Assembly: GCA_012516015.1 (NCBI GenBank)
Contig: JAAYXG010000437.1
Location: 1 to 8,141, forward strand
Reading direction: 5' to 3'
DNA from: Lysobacteraceae bacterium
GTDB lineage: Bacteria; Pseudomonadota; Gammaproteobacteria; Steroidobacterales; Steroidobacteraceae
DNA length: 8,141 nucleotides
Of this stretch, positions 1-6,198 are shown piece after piece. Below the pieces are notes generated by a model. It made no database searches. It was not told the DNA's origin and saw nothing but the letters and a program-made list of their open reading frames with translations. Made by a program: the position numbers and the translations under genes. The stretch's first letter is position 1; each line of letters opens with the position of its first letter.

Positions 1-1
1 G

Positions 2-748
2 ATCGTCGAACACCCGCATTCGAACGGCGTGTGGTACGACGTCGGCAACGTCGACGGCGTGTTCGTCAACAATTACGTCGAAGGCACGCAGATCGGCTTC
101 TTCTTCGAGATCTCGAAGGGTGTGGTCGCGGCCGGCAACGTGTTCGTGAACAACGCGCAAGGCGTTCGCGTGCTCAACGCCGCGGACGCGCGCATCTATC
201 ACAACACCTTTTTCAACTCGCCGGTGATGATCGATCGCAATGGCCGCAGCACGGAGGGCGACCTCTTCGGCTGGCATACGCAGACGGCGCCCCCCGTCGA
301 GGAGCGCGACGGGCATGTGTTCGAAGGCAACCTCCTCGTCGCCGGCGAAGGCTTCGACGAGCCGCTGCTGCGGTTCGAGCAACCCGCTGCGTTGTGCGAA
401 CGGTTGACGAAGACGATGGCCGCTCGCGTGGACGGCAATGCGTATGTGCGCGCCACGCCCACCGACAAGCCACTCGTCATCTGGAGCCCGGTGCGTGGCA
501 AGGAGAAGGAATGTCAGGTCAGCTACGCGACACTCGACGAGTTCCGCAAAGGCGCTCGCGTCGAAGCGAACGGCAAAGCCTGGATGCCCTATCACGGTAC
601 GGTCTTCCGCAGCGTCGAGCTACGCCGCTTCGACCTCGCGCAGCGACTGCCGGGCATGGAAGAACGCCCGGTTGCCGCCGAAGCATTGAAGGCAACGGGC
701 TGGACGAATCCGAAGCAACTGCCGGGCGCGTATCCGGCGGCTGAGTAA
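2..748 (+). CDS. Right-handed parallel beta-helix repeat protein, 5'-truncated (C-terminal 248 residues)
   Basis: The frame is open from base 2 to the TAA at 746-748, so the true start lies left of the window; the GTG at 29 is an internal Val codon, not a start. The first ~75 residues show the rhythm of beta-helix coils: short hydrophobic strands alternating with Asn/Gly turns (VFVNNYVEGT, GNVFVNNAQG, ARIYHNTFFNSP). This is the pattern of PbH1/Beta_helix proteins (pectate-lyase-like fold), many of which are secreted polysaccharide lyases or hydrolases. The remaining ~170 residues have no recognisable motif, hold two cysteines that could form a disulfide, and end in a hydrophilic tail. No catalytic residues can be assigned because most of the helix is missing. 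A role in binding or cleaving an extracellular glycan is inferred from the fold only. A GC-rich hairpin follows the stop. Confidence 0.8.
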   Translation: MVEHPHSNGVWYDVGNVDGVFVNNYVEGTQIGFFFEISKGVVAAGNVFVNNAQGVRVLNAADARIYHNTFFNSPVMIDRNGRSTEGDLFGWHTQTAPPVEERDGHVFEGNLLVAGEGFDEPLLRFEQPAALCERLTKTMAARVDGNAYVRATPTDKPLVIWSPVRGKEKECQVSYATLDEFRKGARVEANGKAWMPYHGTVFRSVELRRFDLAQRLPGMEERPVAAEALKATGWTNPKQLPGAYPAAE

Positions 749-758
749 GCAAGCAAAT

Positions 759-788
759 GGCGTCGGCCGCAGCCTCGTGGCCGACGCC
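759..788 (+). terminator. GC-rich hairpin after the beta-helix gene, terminator-like
   Basis: GGCGTCGGCC (759-768) and GGCCGACGCC (779-788) are perfect reverse complements, forming a 10-bp stem around a 10-nt loop, starting 10 bp after the TAA. No T-tract follows, so it is not a textbook intrinsic terminator; it could aid termination with Rho or protect the mRNA 3' end. The remainder of the gap up to 922 shows only an AT-richer pocket near 880-905, without a promoter I would call. Confidence 0.55.
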
Positions 789-922
789 GTCAGCTCAGCA
801 GCGAATTGGGTGCATTCATCCTCGAGAGACGAGCACGGCACGCAGCTAGCCATCTGCAGCTCATCGATCGAAGAAGCGACGAAGATCTAAAACTCTAGTA
901 AAAACTTGCTGACGGAGGCCTC

Positions 923-1300
923 ATGCGAACGCGTTTCCTCGGAATTCTTGCCCTGCTCGTTGCGACAGCCCTGCCGGCCAGTGCCGCTGAGCTCGTCGGA
1001 AAGTGGACTGCCGAATTCGATTCGCCGATCGGCGTCCAGAAGTATGTCTATGAGTTCACGAAATCCGGCGATGCGCTCGCGGGCCAGGCGAGCTACGACC
1101 ATTCCATGGGGAAGGGCACCGTTGAGCTTTCGGACGTGAAAGTCGACGGCGACAAGGTCGCGTTTGTCGAGCGCCTGTCAGTGAACGGAATGGACCTCAC
1201 CGTGACGTACAGCGGCACGCTCGCCGGCGACGAGATGAAGTTGACGCGCAACGTCGGCGAGTTCGGTACCGAGCAGCTGACGGCGAAGCGAGCGAAGTGA
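923..1300 (+). CDS. Small secreted beta-rich protein of unknown function (125 aa)
   Basis: The ATG at 923 is preceded by GGAGG (914-918) with a 4-nt spacer. The N-terminus is a clear Sec signal peptide: positive start (MRTR), hydrophobic core (FLGILALLVATAL) and an AxA-type site near residues 19-22 (PASAAE), giving a mature protein of about 104 residues that starts close to LVGKW. The mature part alternates strands and Gly/Asp turns (GKWTAEFDS, QKYVYEFTKSGDAL, VTYSGTLAGDEMKLTRN, EQLTAKR), consistent with a small beta-barrel or lipocalin-like sheet. It resembles short unnamed secreted proteins with the same GKWTAEFD...GVQKY...YEF opening that I recall in other environmental bacteria, but I know no established function. 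It has no cysteines in the mature part and no catalytic motif. It lies 174 bp after the beta-helix gene on the same strand, behind a hairpin, so it may have its own promoter. Confidence 0.85.
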   Translation: MRTRFLGILALLVATALPASAAELVGKWTAEFDSPIGVQKYVYEFTKSGDALAGQASYDHSMGKGTVELSDVKVDGDKVAFVERLSVNGMDLTVTYSGTLAGDEMKLTRNVGEFGTEQLTAKRAK

Positions 1301-1534
1301 TAGAGCTCACGCTCGCAAGGCGCGCTGCGTGGGTAAGCTGCCGCTGAAAGCTCTCGCTGGAAAGGCGCGGTACGCCGAGAGAGCTGTCGCTAGACAGAAA
1401 TCCGAATCCGACTCTGATCTAGCGGCAGCCTTCTAGCGATAGCTCTCTAGCGCAGCCAACGGCGAAGCCTGCTAGCGATAGCTTTCTAGCGAAGCGCCAG
1501 CGAAGCCTTCCTGCAGCAACCGTCCGCGCCGCCC
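1301..1534. repeat. Convergent intergenic region made of degenerate direct and inverted repeats
   Basis: This gap lies between the convergent stops of the small secreted protein and the heme lipoprotein. Three layers of repetition are visible. (1) A direct repeat starting CTAGCGATAGCT occurs at 1433-1455 and 1472-1494, 39 bp apart, with 21 of 23 bases equal; GCGAAGCC recurs after each. (2) A long dyad joins 1378-1394 and 1432-1448: 17 bp with one G-U pair if transcribed on the + strand. (3) A further arm at 1346-1360 (GAAAGCTCTCGCTGG) is close to the reverse complement of 1472-1486, nesting outside the first dyad. The core word is a variant of CTAGCGA-AGCTCTC in both orientations. No protein is encoded. 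It may work as a bidirectional transcription stop, or be a decayed mobile repeat. Confidence 0.6.
1378..1448 (+). repeat. 17-bp inverted repeat with 37-nt loop
   Basis: The arm AGAGAGCTGTCGCTAGA (1378-1394) pairs with TCTAGCGATAGCTCTCT (1432-1448). All positions pair if one G-U is allowed. The loop (1395-1431) includes CTAGCGGCAGCC, itself a relative of the arm. The structure lies about 80 bp after the stop of the upstream + gene and about 85 bp after the stop of the - gene, so it could fold in either read-through transcript. No T-run follows in either direction. Confidence 0.6.
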
Positions 1535-4228
1535 CTAGCCTTCCTCGCCGTACAAATTCAGCTCCTTGATCACCCAGGGCTGCCAACCTTCCTTCTCGGT
1601 GATCGCGATGCGCAAGTGCCGCGCGACGATCGGGCTGGCGAGATTCAGACGTGCGTGCGGTTCGCCGATGACGCTCGGGACCACCTTCTTCCACGTTTCA
1701 CCGTCGTCGGACACTTCGACGCTGTAAGCCGGCGCCCAACCGATATCCTTGCCGTCTTTGAATTTCTCCCCGCGAGAGTCGATCTCGATACCGACGATCG
1801 TGCTCGCGGCCGGCAGCTCGATCGTGAGCCATTCCACGGGGAAGGGTTTGAAGCCCTGAGTGAAGTAACCCGTGTTTGGATCGCCATCCAGCATCGCTTC
1901 CAGCGGTGAGCCCTCGCGCGCTTCGATGTTGGCGGCGAGCTTCCACTCCGCGCGACGTTTGAATCGTTCGCGCGATGTGGCGAGCGCGGGAATCTCCTTC
2001 GTGAGCTCTTCGAGCGTCCAGAAATCGCCGCGTTCCGCATCGGCAGCGCGACGTGCTGCGACGGCTTCGGCCTCTACCGCGGGCGCGCGGTTACCGAAGC
2101 TGTTGCGAACGTAGGTGTGCACGCTCGCGAGCTCGACGTCGGAATACGAATTCATCGGCACCATGGGCGCACCGTAGTCGACGCCATCCACCTCGCCTTC
2201 CAAGCCGTGCAGCATGATCGCGATCGCCGCGCGTTCATCGCCGAGCACTCGCGGCGAACCGACGAGCGACGGAGCGAGCGTAAGACCCTCGGCACCGGGC
2301 GCGGGTGCACCGCGACCGTCGCTGCCGTGGCACGCGAAACAGACCGAGCTGTAGAGCGTCCGTCCTGCGCGATAGGACTTGAGGCCGTTCGCGCCGAGCA
2401 AGCGCATGAGGTACGGATCCTCCATGTTCGAGTCGTCCCAGAGCTGCTCGTTGATCGCGTACACACCGGCGGAAGCCGACGCTTCGGCGGTCGCGCGAAT
2501 GGCCTTCTCGGCGTCGGGTACGCCGGCACGTCGCAGCGACAGCATGGCTTGAATCACGACGCGCGGATCGGCGTCTTGCAGAGCGCTCAGCGCTGCGACG
2601 GCCAACGGAGCATCCGCCGCCGACTCCGCGTCCAGGCGCAGCTCCGCCAATCGCAGACCCGCCATGCGCACCTGCGGATCCGCGGCCGCGAGTGCGCGCA
2701 GGATCAGCGCGTCATCGAGCGCGCCCAAGCCGTCGAGCGTCCACAATGCATGGAGTCGCGGACGGGGATCGGACGCGTCGGCTTCCGCGAGCCGCTCGAG
2801 CGCGGGCACGACGCTGAGATCGCGGCGCAGGACGAGCAGTTTCTGTGCCGTGTCGCGCCACCAGCCATTGGGATGAGACAAGTGCTGCACCCATTCGGCG
2901 GGCGTTTCGTCGAGCATCCGCGGTTGCGGACCCGGCTCGAAGTCCTCGTGACGCACGCGGTAGATGCGGCCGCGTCCGATCTCGTACTGCAGATTGTGCG
3001 CCTTGATCTGCTCGCGCAGGTACGTTCCTTCGCGAGTCCAATTCGCCTGCTGAATGATGCCGCGATACATGTCGACGACATAGAGCGTGCCGTCCGGCGC
3101 GGTCACCATATTGACTGGCCGGAACAGCGGATCGGTCGCGCGGATGAACTCGCTCTGCTGGTCTTCGTAGGCGTTTGCCAAGCGCGTGATGCCGTCTTCG
3201 ACGGAGATCAGCGTGCGACGAACGAGACGGCCGACAGGCTCGGCGAAGAACAAGTTTCCGCGGAGCTCGGCCGGCAAGCGATCGCCGCGGAAGATGTCCT
3301 GTCCGCACGTGGCGGTGAAGTGGTTGAGCGTATTGTCCGGGCGCACCTGGCCGGGGCCGCCCTGCGTATCCGGAATATTGCTGATCGGCCAGACGACTTT
3401 GTACTGGCCGATGTGCTCGTTGGGTGCGGAGAACTGACCGTAGATAATGTGCTGTTGAAAGTGCACCGGTCCGGTTTCGTTGCCGGCATTGACGAACCAC
3501 ACCTTGCCCCAGTCGTCCTGCGTGAGTCCCCACTGACCGCCGTTGACCGGAATCTCTTCCTTGATCGCCTCGCCGTTCGGGCCGAAGCGAAGACGGTAGT
3601 CGTAGTAGGTCGAATAGATGCCGTTGTCCATGGCCCACACGAGACCGCTCGGCTGGTGCTCCATGTTGCCGCCGCGCGGACCGCCCTCGAACCACAACGT
3701 CTTCTCGTCCGCCACCCCGTCGCCGTCGCTGTCGCGATAGATGTAGAGGTCGTCGGTGTTCGTCTCGCCGATGATGATGCGGTCATCGAGCGGAAGCATG
3801 ATGCGCGGAAGGAGCAGCTTGTCGGCGAACACCGTGTGCTTGTCGTAGACGCCGTCGCCGTCCGTGTCTTCATGGCGCGAAACGCGGCTCACCGGCTCCT
3901 GCTCTCCGGTCGCGTCGAGATCCTGCATATACGTGCGCATCTCCGCGACGTACATCCGACCGTTGCCGTCGAACGCGACCATCACGGGCTCGGCGATGTG
4001 CGGCTCGGCCAGCACGCGCTCGACCCGATAGCCTTTCGGCAACTCCATCGTCGCAATCGAGGCTTCCGGCGTCAGCGCCCTGGAAGGAGGCGGCGAAATC
4101 TCAGCCACAGGCTGCGCCGAGTACGCGGTCACCTCAGGCGGCATCGAACACGAAGGCAGCGTCAAGCTGGAGGCAACGATGGGAACGATGGGAAGGAGGC
4201 GAACGGAAATCTTGTTGGATGGATTCAT
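1535..4228 (-). CDS. PVC-type heme-binding dehydrogenase lipoprotein: beta-propeller, HEAT-like, cytochrome c, discoidin-like (897 aa)
   Basis: The ATG at 4228 opens a hydrophobic leader (VRLLPIVPIVASSLTL) ending in an LPSC lipobox-like site (Cys27; Pro at -2 is unusual), then a Pro-rich linker. Residues ~62-425 look like a sorbosone-dehydrogenase-like propeller of the 'PVC-type heme-binding' family: MELPKGYRVERVLAEP opening, two DTDGDG/DSDGDG metal-binding-like loops (121-129, 166-174), GRIYRV end. Residues ~435-615 are Ala/Leu-rich helices like HEAT repeats. Residues ~617-712 are a class I cytochrome c: C630-F-A-C633-H634 binds heme, and M689 fits the axial position before SDVELASVHTYVRNS (M692 is the alternative). 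Residues ~755-894 resemble an F5/8 type C (discoidin) carbohydrate-binding domain. Likely role: periplasmic or outer-membrane oxidation of a sugar or alcohol, passing electrons to its own heme; substrate unknown. The ribosome site is weak (AAGAAG about 13 nt upstream). No frameshift is seen. Confidence 0.88.
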   Translation of the reverse strand: MNPSNKISVRLLPIVPIVASSLTLPSCSMPPEVTAYSAQPVAEISPPPSRALTPEASIATMELPKGYRVERVLAEPHIAEPVMVAFDGNGRMYVAEMRTYMQDLDATGEQEPVSRVSRHEDTDGDGVYDKHTVFADKLLLPRIMLPLDDRIIIGETNTDDLYIYRDSDGDGVADEKTLWFEGGPRGGNMEHQPSGLVWAMDNGIYSTYYDYRLRFGPNGEAIKEEIPVNGGQWGLTQDDWGKVWFVNAGNETGPVHFQQHIIYGQFSAPNEHIGQYKVVWPISNIPDTQGGPGQVRPDNTLNHFTATCGQDIFRGDRLPAELRGNLFFAEPVGRLVRRTLISVEDGITRLANAYEDQQSEFIRATDPLFRPVNMVTAPDGTLYVVDMYRGIIQQANWTREGTYLREQIKAHNLQYEIGRGRIYRVRHEDFEPGPQPRMLDETPAEWVQHLSHPNGWWRDTAQKLLVLRRDLSVVPALERLAEADASDPRPRLHALWTLDGLGALDDALILRALAAADPQVRMAGLRLAELRLDAESAADAPLAVAALSALQDADPRVVIQAMLSLRRAGVPDAEKAIRATAEASASAGVYAINEQLWDDSNMEDPYLMRLLGANGLKSYRAGRTLYSSVCFACHGSDGRGAPAPGAEGLTLAPSLVGSPRVLGDERAAIAIMLHGLEGEVDGVDYGAPMVPMNSYSDVELASVHTYVRNSFGNRAPAVEAEAVAARRAADAERGDFWTLEELTKEIPALATSRERFKRRAEWKLAANIEAREGSPLEAMLDGDPNTGYFTQGFKPFPVEWLTIELPAASTIVGIEIDSRGEKFKDGKDIGWAPAYSVEVSDDGETWKKVVPSVIGEPHARLNLASPIVARHLRIAITEKEGWQPWVIKELNLYGEEG

Positions 4229-4555
4229 GAACTCGCTATTCTTCTTGAGCCGACCACGTCATCTTTACGGAAGCAAGGATCCATGGACAGACACCCGCAT
4301 TCGCAAGAACAACGCCATAGAGGAATGCACACACCCTCGCATACTCACGCCCGTCGTCCTCGCGGCCGCGCACCGCTGCCCGCGAACGACGCACTACTTA
4401 TCTTCGTCGCTCCGGCGAAGACCGAAGTCCAGGCATCCGCGCGCACTGCGCGCGCCTCTTTACCTGGATCCCGGCCTACGCCGGGACGACCGCCAGCAAA
4501 CTGCGCAATCGAGAATCCACTGCACACCCACGTCGTCCTTGCGAACGCTGCATTC
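4229..4555. repeat. 327-bp gene-free gap with a cluster of REP-like repeat arms
   Basis: No gene is supported here. At least five related segments of about 27 bp follow the pattern CGTC-[AG]TCC-x-x-GCGAA-x-GC...ATCCA: 4257-4283, 4352-4378 (weak), 4405-4431, 4465-4491 (reverse orientation) and 4531-4557. The last runs into the stop codon of the DUF6445 gene. The segment 4352-4365 also forms its own dyad with 4379-4391 (CGTCGT...CGCGG with CCCGCG..ACGACG). The family resembles the 'CGTCATTCCCGCG..GGAATCCAG' intergenic palindromes common in proteobacteria. No convincing promoter for the heme lipoprotein gene was found, though one is expected here because the gap is long. Confidence 0.6.
4406..4490. 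repeat. Complete REP-like palindromic element (28-bp imperfect inverted repeat with inner palindrome)
   Basis: The left arm 4406-4433 (from GTCGCTCCGGCG to GTCCAGG) and the right arm 4463-4490 (from CCTGGATCCCGG to CCGGGACGAC) are reverse complements at roughly three quarters of positions, with identical ends (GTCCAGG / CCTGGAT). Between them lies a perfect small palindrome, CGCGCGCA-C-TGCGCGCG (4438-4454). The right arm alone also folds (CCCGGCCTACGCCGGG). On the - strand the element lies about 65 bp after the DUF6445 stop, so it could stabilise or end that operon's mRNA; no T-tract follows. Confidence 0.65.
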
Positions 4556-5293
4556 TCAAAACCACGGCCGCCGCTGAGCCCCCTTCGCGCGCATATGAAT
4601 CCGAGAATTCACCGAGAACCGCCCCGTCCTCGGATCGGGATCGAACGCGAAGTCCGGCCCGATATCCGCGGAGTGAAGCGCGTGCGACGGGTACAGCACC
4701 AAACGGTTGAAGGCGACCGTCGTGGACGCGATCCGCTCGAACAACTCGGTGTCGCCGTTGATGTAATCCTGCGTCGTCCAAGGCCGCTCGCGTAGCTCCT
4801 GTTCGAGTATCGATCGATAACGTTCGTGACGAAAATCGGGGACGAGCTCGTATCCGGTCCGGCGGTGCCGATAAAGAGACGTACCGGCATACGTGGGCGA
4901 ACAGAGATAGTGCACCGTCGAGAAGCTGTTGGGGGCCGTGCCGTCGATGTGCGGCATACACTGCACCGGCTTCAGATCTCGAGGTCGCGTCGTAACCACG
5001 CAGAGATAGCTGATCGCGCTATGCAGCTCGAGATCGGGCAGCGCGTAGGCTTCGTTGATCGCTTTCGTCAGTCCCTTGCGCAACACCGCTACGTATGATT
5101 TCGGCGCCGGCGCGCGCAACCCCGGATACATGTCCGTCGGCGGCGCGAGAGTGACGTCCGAGGCCGCATACGCAACGAGCGCCTCCGGGCGGTCGACCAA
5201 ATTGTCGATGACCAGCAGCGGAAAGCGTTCGGCGCCTACGTGCTCGACGCTGATGCGCAAGTCCGGGTGCGTGTCGAGCTCGAGTTCAGGCAC
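4556..5293 (-). CDS. DUF6445 family protein, putative 2-oxoglutarate/Fe(II)-oxygenase-like fold (245 aa)
   Basis: The start is GTG at 5293, fixed by an in-frame stop just upstream (5306-5308) and by AGAGGG (5301-5306) with a 7-nt spacer. The protein carries features I recognise from DUF6445: PLLVIDNLVDRPEALV near residue 26, YPGLRAPAPKSYV at 56-68, MPHIDG at 113-118, HYLC at 128-131, GTSLYRHRRTGYE at 137-149, GDTELFERIA at 180-189, ALHSADIGPDF at 205-215 and DPRTGRFSVN at 220-229. The H115-x-D117 pair, distal H207 and R225 fit the metal triad and 2-oxoglutarate-binding Arg of the cupin-type oxygenase fold; this role is inferred, and I know no assigned reaction. There is no signal peptide, so it is probably cytoplasmic. 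It is the last gene of the operon. Members usually sit beside sapC and tryptophan-halogenase-like genes in TonB-receptor loci. Confidence 0.87.
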   Translation of the reverse strand: MPELELDTHPDLRISVEHVGAERFPLLVIDNLVDRPEALVAYAASDVTLAPPTDMYPGLRAPAPKSYVAVLRKGLTKAINEAYALPDLELHSAISYLCVVTTRPRDLKPVQCMPHIDGTAPNSFSTVHYLCSPTYAGTSLYRHRRTGYELVPDFRHERYRSILEQELRERPWTTQDYINGDTELFERIASTTVAFNRLVLYPSHALHSADIGPDFAFDPDPRTGRFSVNSRIHMRAKGAQRRPWF

Positions 5294-5300
5294 TCGCCAA

Positions 5301-5306
5301 CCCTCT
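5301..5306 (-). promoter_or_regulatory. Shine-Dalgarno site supporting the GTG start of the DUF6445 gene
   Basis: The minus strand reads AGAGGG, 7 nt before the GTG at 5293. An in-frame TAA at 5306-5308 overlaps this site, so no earlier start is possible and the GTG is accepted. Confidence 0.7.
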
Positions 5307-5350
5307 TACCGTGTCCGCACGAAGTCGTTAGATCGCGTGACTCACGCCGC

Positions 5351-6151
5351 TCATCCGAAGGGTGCTTCGGCTTTCCGTCGCGCGTATCGGGAAAGCAGCT
5401 TGGGCCACAAGCTCAACGACAACAGATGCGCGTAAACGAGCCCCGGGATGCCGATATCTCGCAGCTTGATATAGACGTCGTTGGGAAGTGCGTTCAGCTT
5501 CTCTTCGTAGACGCGCAGACAATCGCTCACCTTCTGCGGCGGCGCCTCGGTGCCGTCCGGATTCGCCCGCGGCGCGGTCAGCTGCATCGGCTCGAACAGA
5601 TCATGCTCCTCGAGGAGGCGAAGGAACTCCCGCGTACGTCGCGCGAGCTCCTCGAATTTGTTGCACGACTCGACCGCGTCTTTCGTGTACTGGGAATGCT
5701 GTCCGTTTTCGAAGAACGGAATCTCCGGCCGATCCGAGATCGTCGTCGCCGCGCGATCGATGCACAGGAGCATGCGCCCGTGGCCTCCCAAGGGATCCCG
5801 CGGACCCTCGACGGCCACCGGCAAGAAAGGATAGCGGCGCACATACGCCGGCACATAGGCATCCGGATCCATCGCCCCGTCGTCCGCAATGAAAACGTTC
5901 ACGCCGGGATAGGGCCCCATGAGCGCGAGCGGCGCTTTCGATTGGGCGGCAAAGATGATCGGGTAGCTTACGGCGGCGAATTGAAACTCGTCCGCCGTGA
6001 TCGGCACGGCGTACGTACCCGCGAGGAACGCATACGGATTCGGGGTGAGCGATACGCCAAGGCTGCCATGGTCCTCCACCGTGAACGGCTCGAGCTGGCG
6101 ATAGAACAACACTGAGCCGACGTTGACCGGCCCCTGATCGGCATTACTCAC
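5351..6151 (-). CDS. SapC family protein (266 aa, start corrected to GTG at 6151)
   Basis: The sequence follows the SapC family (PF07277), about 250 residues long: a short N-terminal strand region (SVLFYRQLEPF, 13-23), AVPITADEFQFAAVSYPIIFA at 48-68, LALMGPYPGVNVFI at 75-88, the signature AYVPAYVRRYPF at 98-109, MLLCID at 127-132, a helical segment from ~150 to 187 and a C-terminal LVYAHLLSL at 238-246. The longest frame begins at a TTG (6196), but its extra 15 residues (rich in Gly/Arg) are off-family. GTG at 6151 is preceded by GGGGGAG with an 8-nt spacer and yields the normal MSNA-type start. The name comes from a Campylobacter S-layer protein, but in GC-rich proteobacteria the family sits in TonB-receptor/halogenase loci with unknown function. 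There is no signal peptide. It lies 47 bp after the esterase stop and 57 bp before the DUF6445 start. Confidence 0.9.
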   Translation of the reverse strand: MSNADQGPVNVGSVLFYRQLEPFTVEDHGSLGVSLTPNPYAFLAGTYAVPITADEFQFAAVSYPIIFAAQSKAPLALMGPYPGVNVFIADDGAMDPDAYVPAYVRRYPFLPVAVEGPRDPLGGHGRMLLCIDRAATTISDRPEIPFFENGQHSQYTKDAVESCNKFEELARRTREFLRLLEEHDLFEPMQLTAPRANPDGTEAPPQKVSDCLRVYEEKLNALPNDVYIKLRDIGIPGLVYAHLLSLSLWPKLLSRYARRKAEAPFG

Positions 6152-6159
6152 GAAACGCT

Positions 6160-6166
6160 CTCCCCC
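6160..6166 (-). promoter_or_regulatory. Shine-Dalgarno site that decides the SapC start
   Basis: The minus strand reads GGGGGAG, 8 nt before GTG at 6151. The alternative TTG at 6196 lies only 2 bp after the esterase stop and would place this site inside the coding sequence. Confidence 0.75.
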
Positions 6167-6198
6167 ACCTCGACCCCGGACCAGGGCCGCGCACAATA

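Noticed and set aside
31..744. 237-codon + frame overlapping the beta-helix gene
   Set aside because: It is extremely Arg-rich and out of frame with the beta-helix coils; typical of high-GC shadows.
1301..1534. CRISPR-like array
   Set aside because: The units are degenerate, occur in both orientations and have irregular spacing (only one 39-bp period); there are no uniform spacers and no cas genes.
1419..1694. 91-codon minus frame covering the repeat region
   Set aside because: It overlaps the real C-terminus of the heme protein out of frame, and its tail only translates the repeat units (ARELSLEG-like copies).
2712..3695. 327-codon minus-strand frame inside the heme lipoprotein gene
   Set aside because: It is an out-of-frame shadow, very rich in Arg/Ser/Ala, while the overlapping 897-aa frame has recognisable domains throughout.
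4179..4577. 132-codon + frame across the 4229-4555 gap
   Set aside because: It is composed largely of the REP-like repeats, has no ribosome site and its composition is unlike a protein.
2117..4795. 892-codon open frame on the + strand, antisense to the heme lipoprotein and into the DUF6445 gene
   Set aside because: Its codons share the same triplets as the minus-strand heme gene, so its stops would require TTA, CTA or TCA in the real gene, which are rare in GC-rich genomes. The translation is Arg/His/Val-rich, matches no family I know and crosses an intergenic repeat region.
5240..6115. 291-codon open frame on the + strand over the SapC gene
   Set aside because: It has the same codon-register shadow relationship to the minus-strand SapC frame. 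It is Arg-rich and has no motif.
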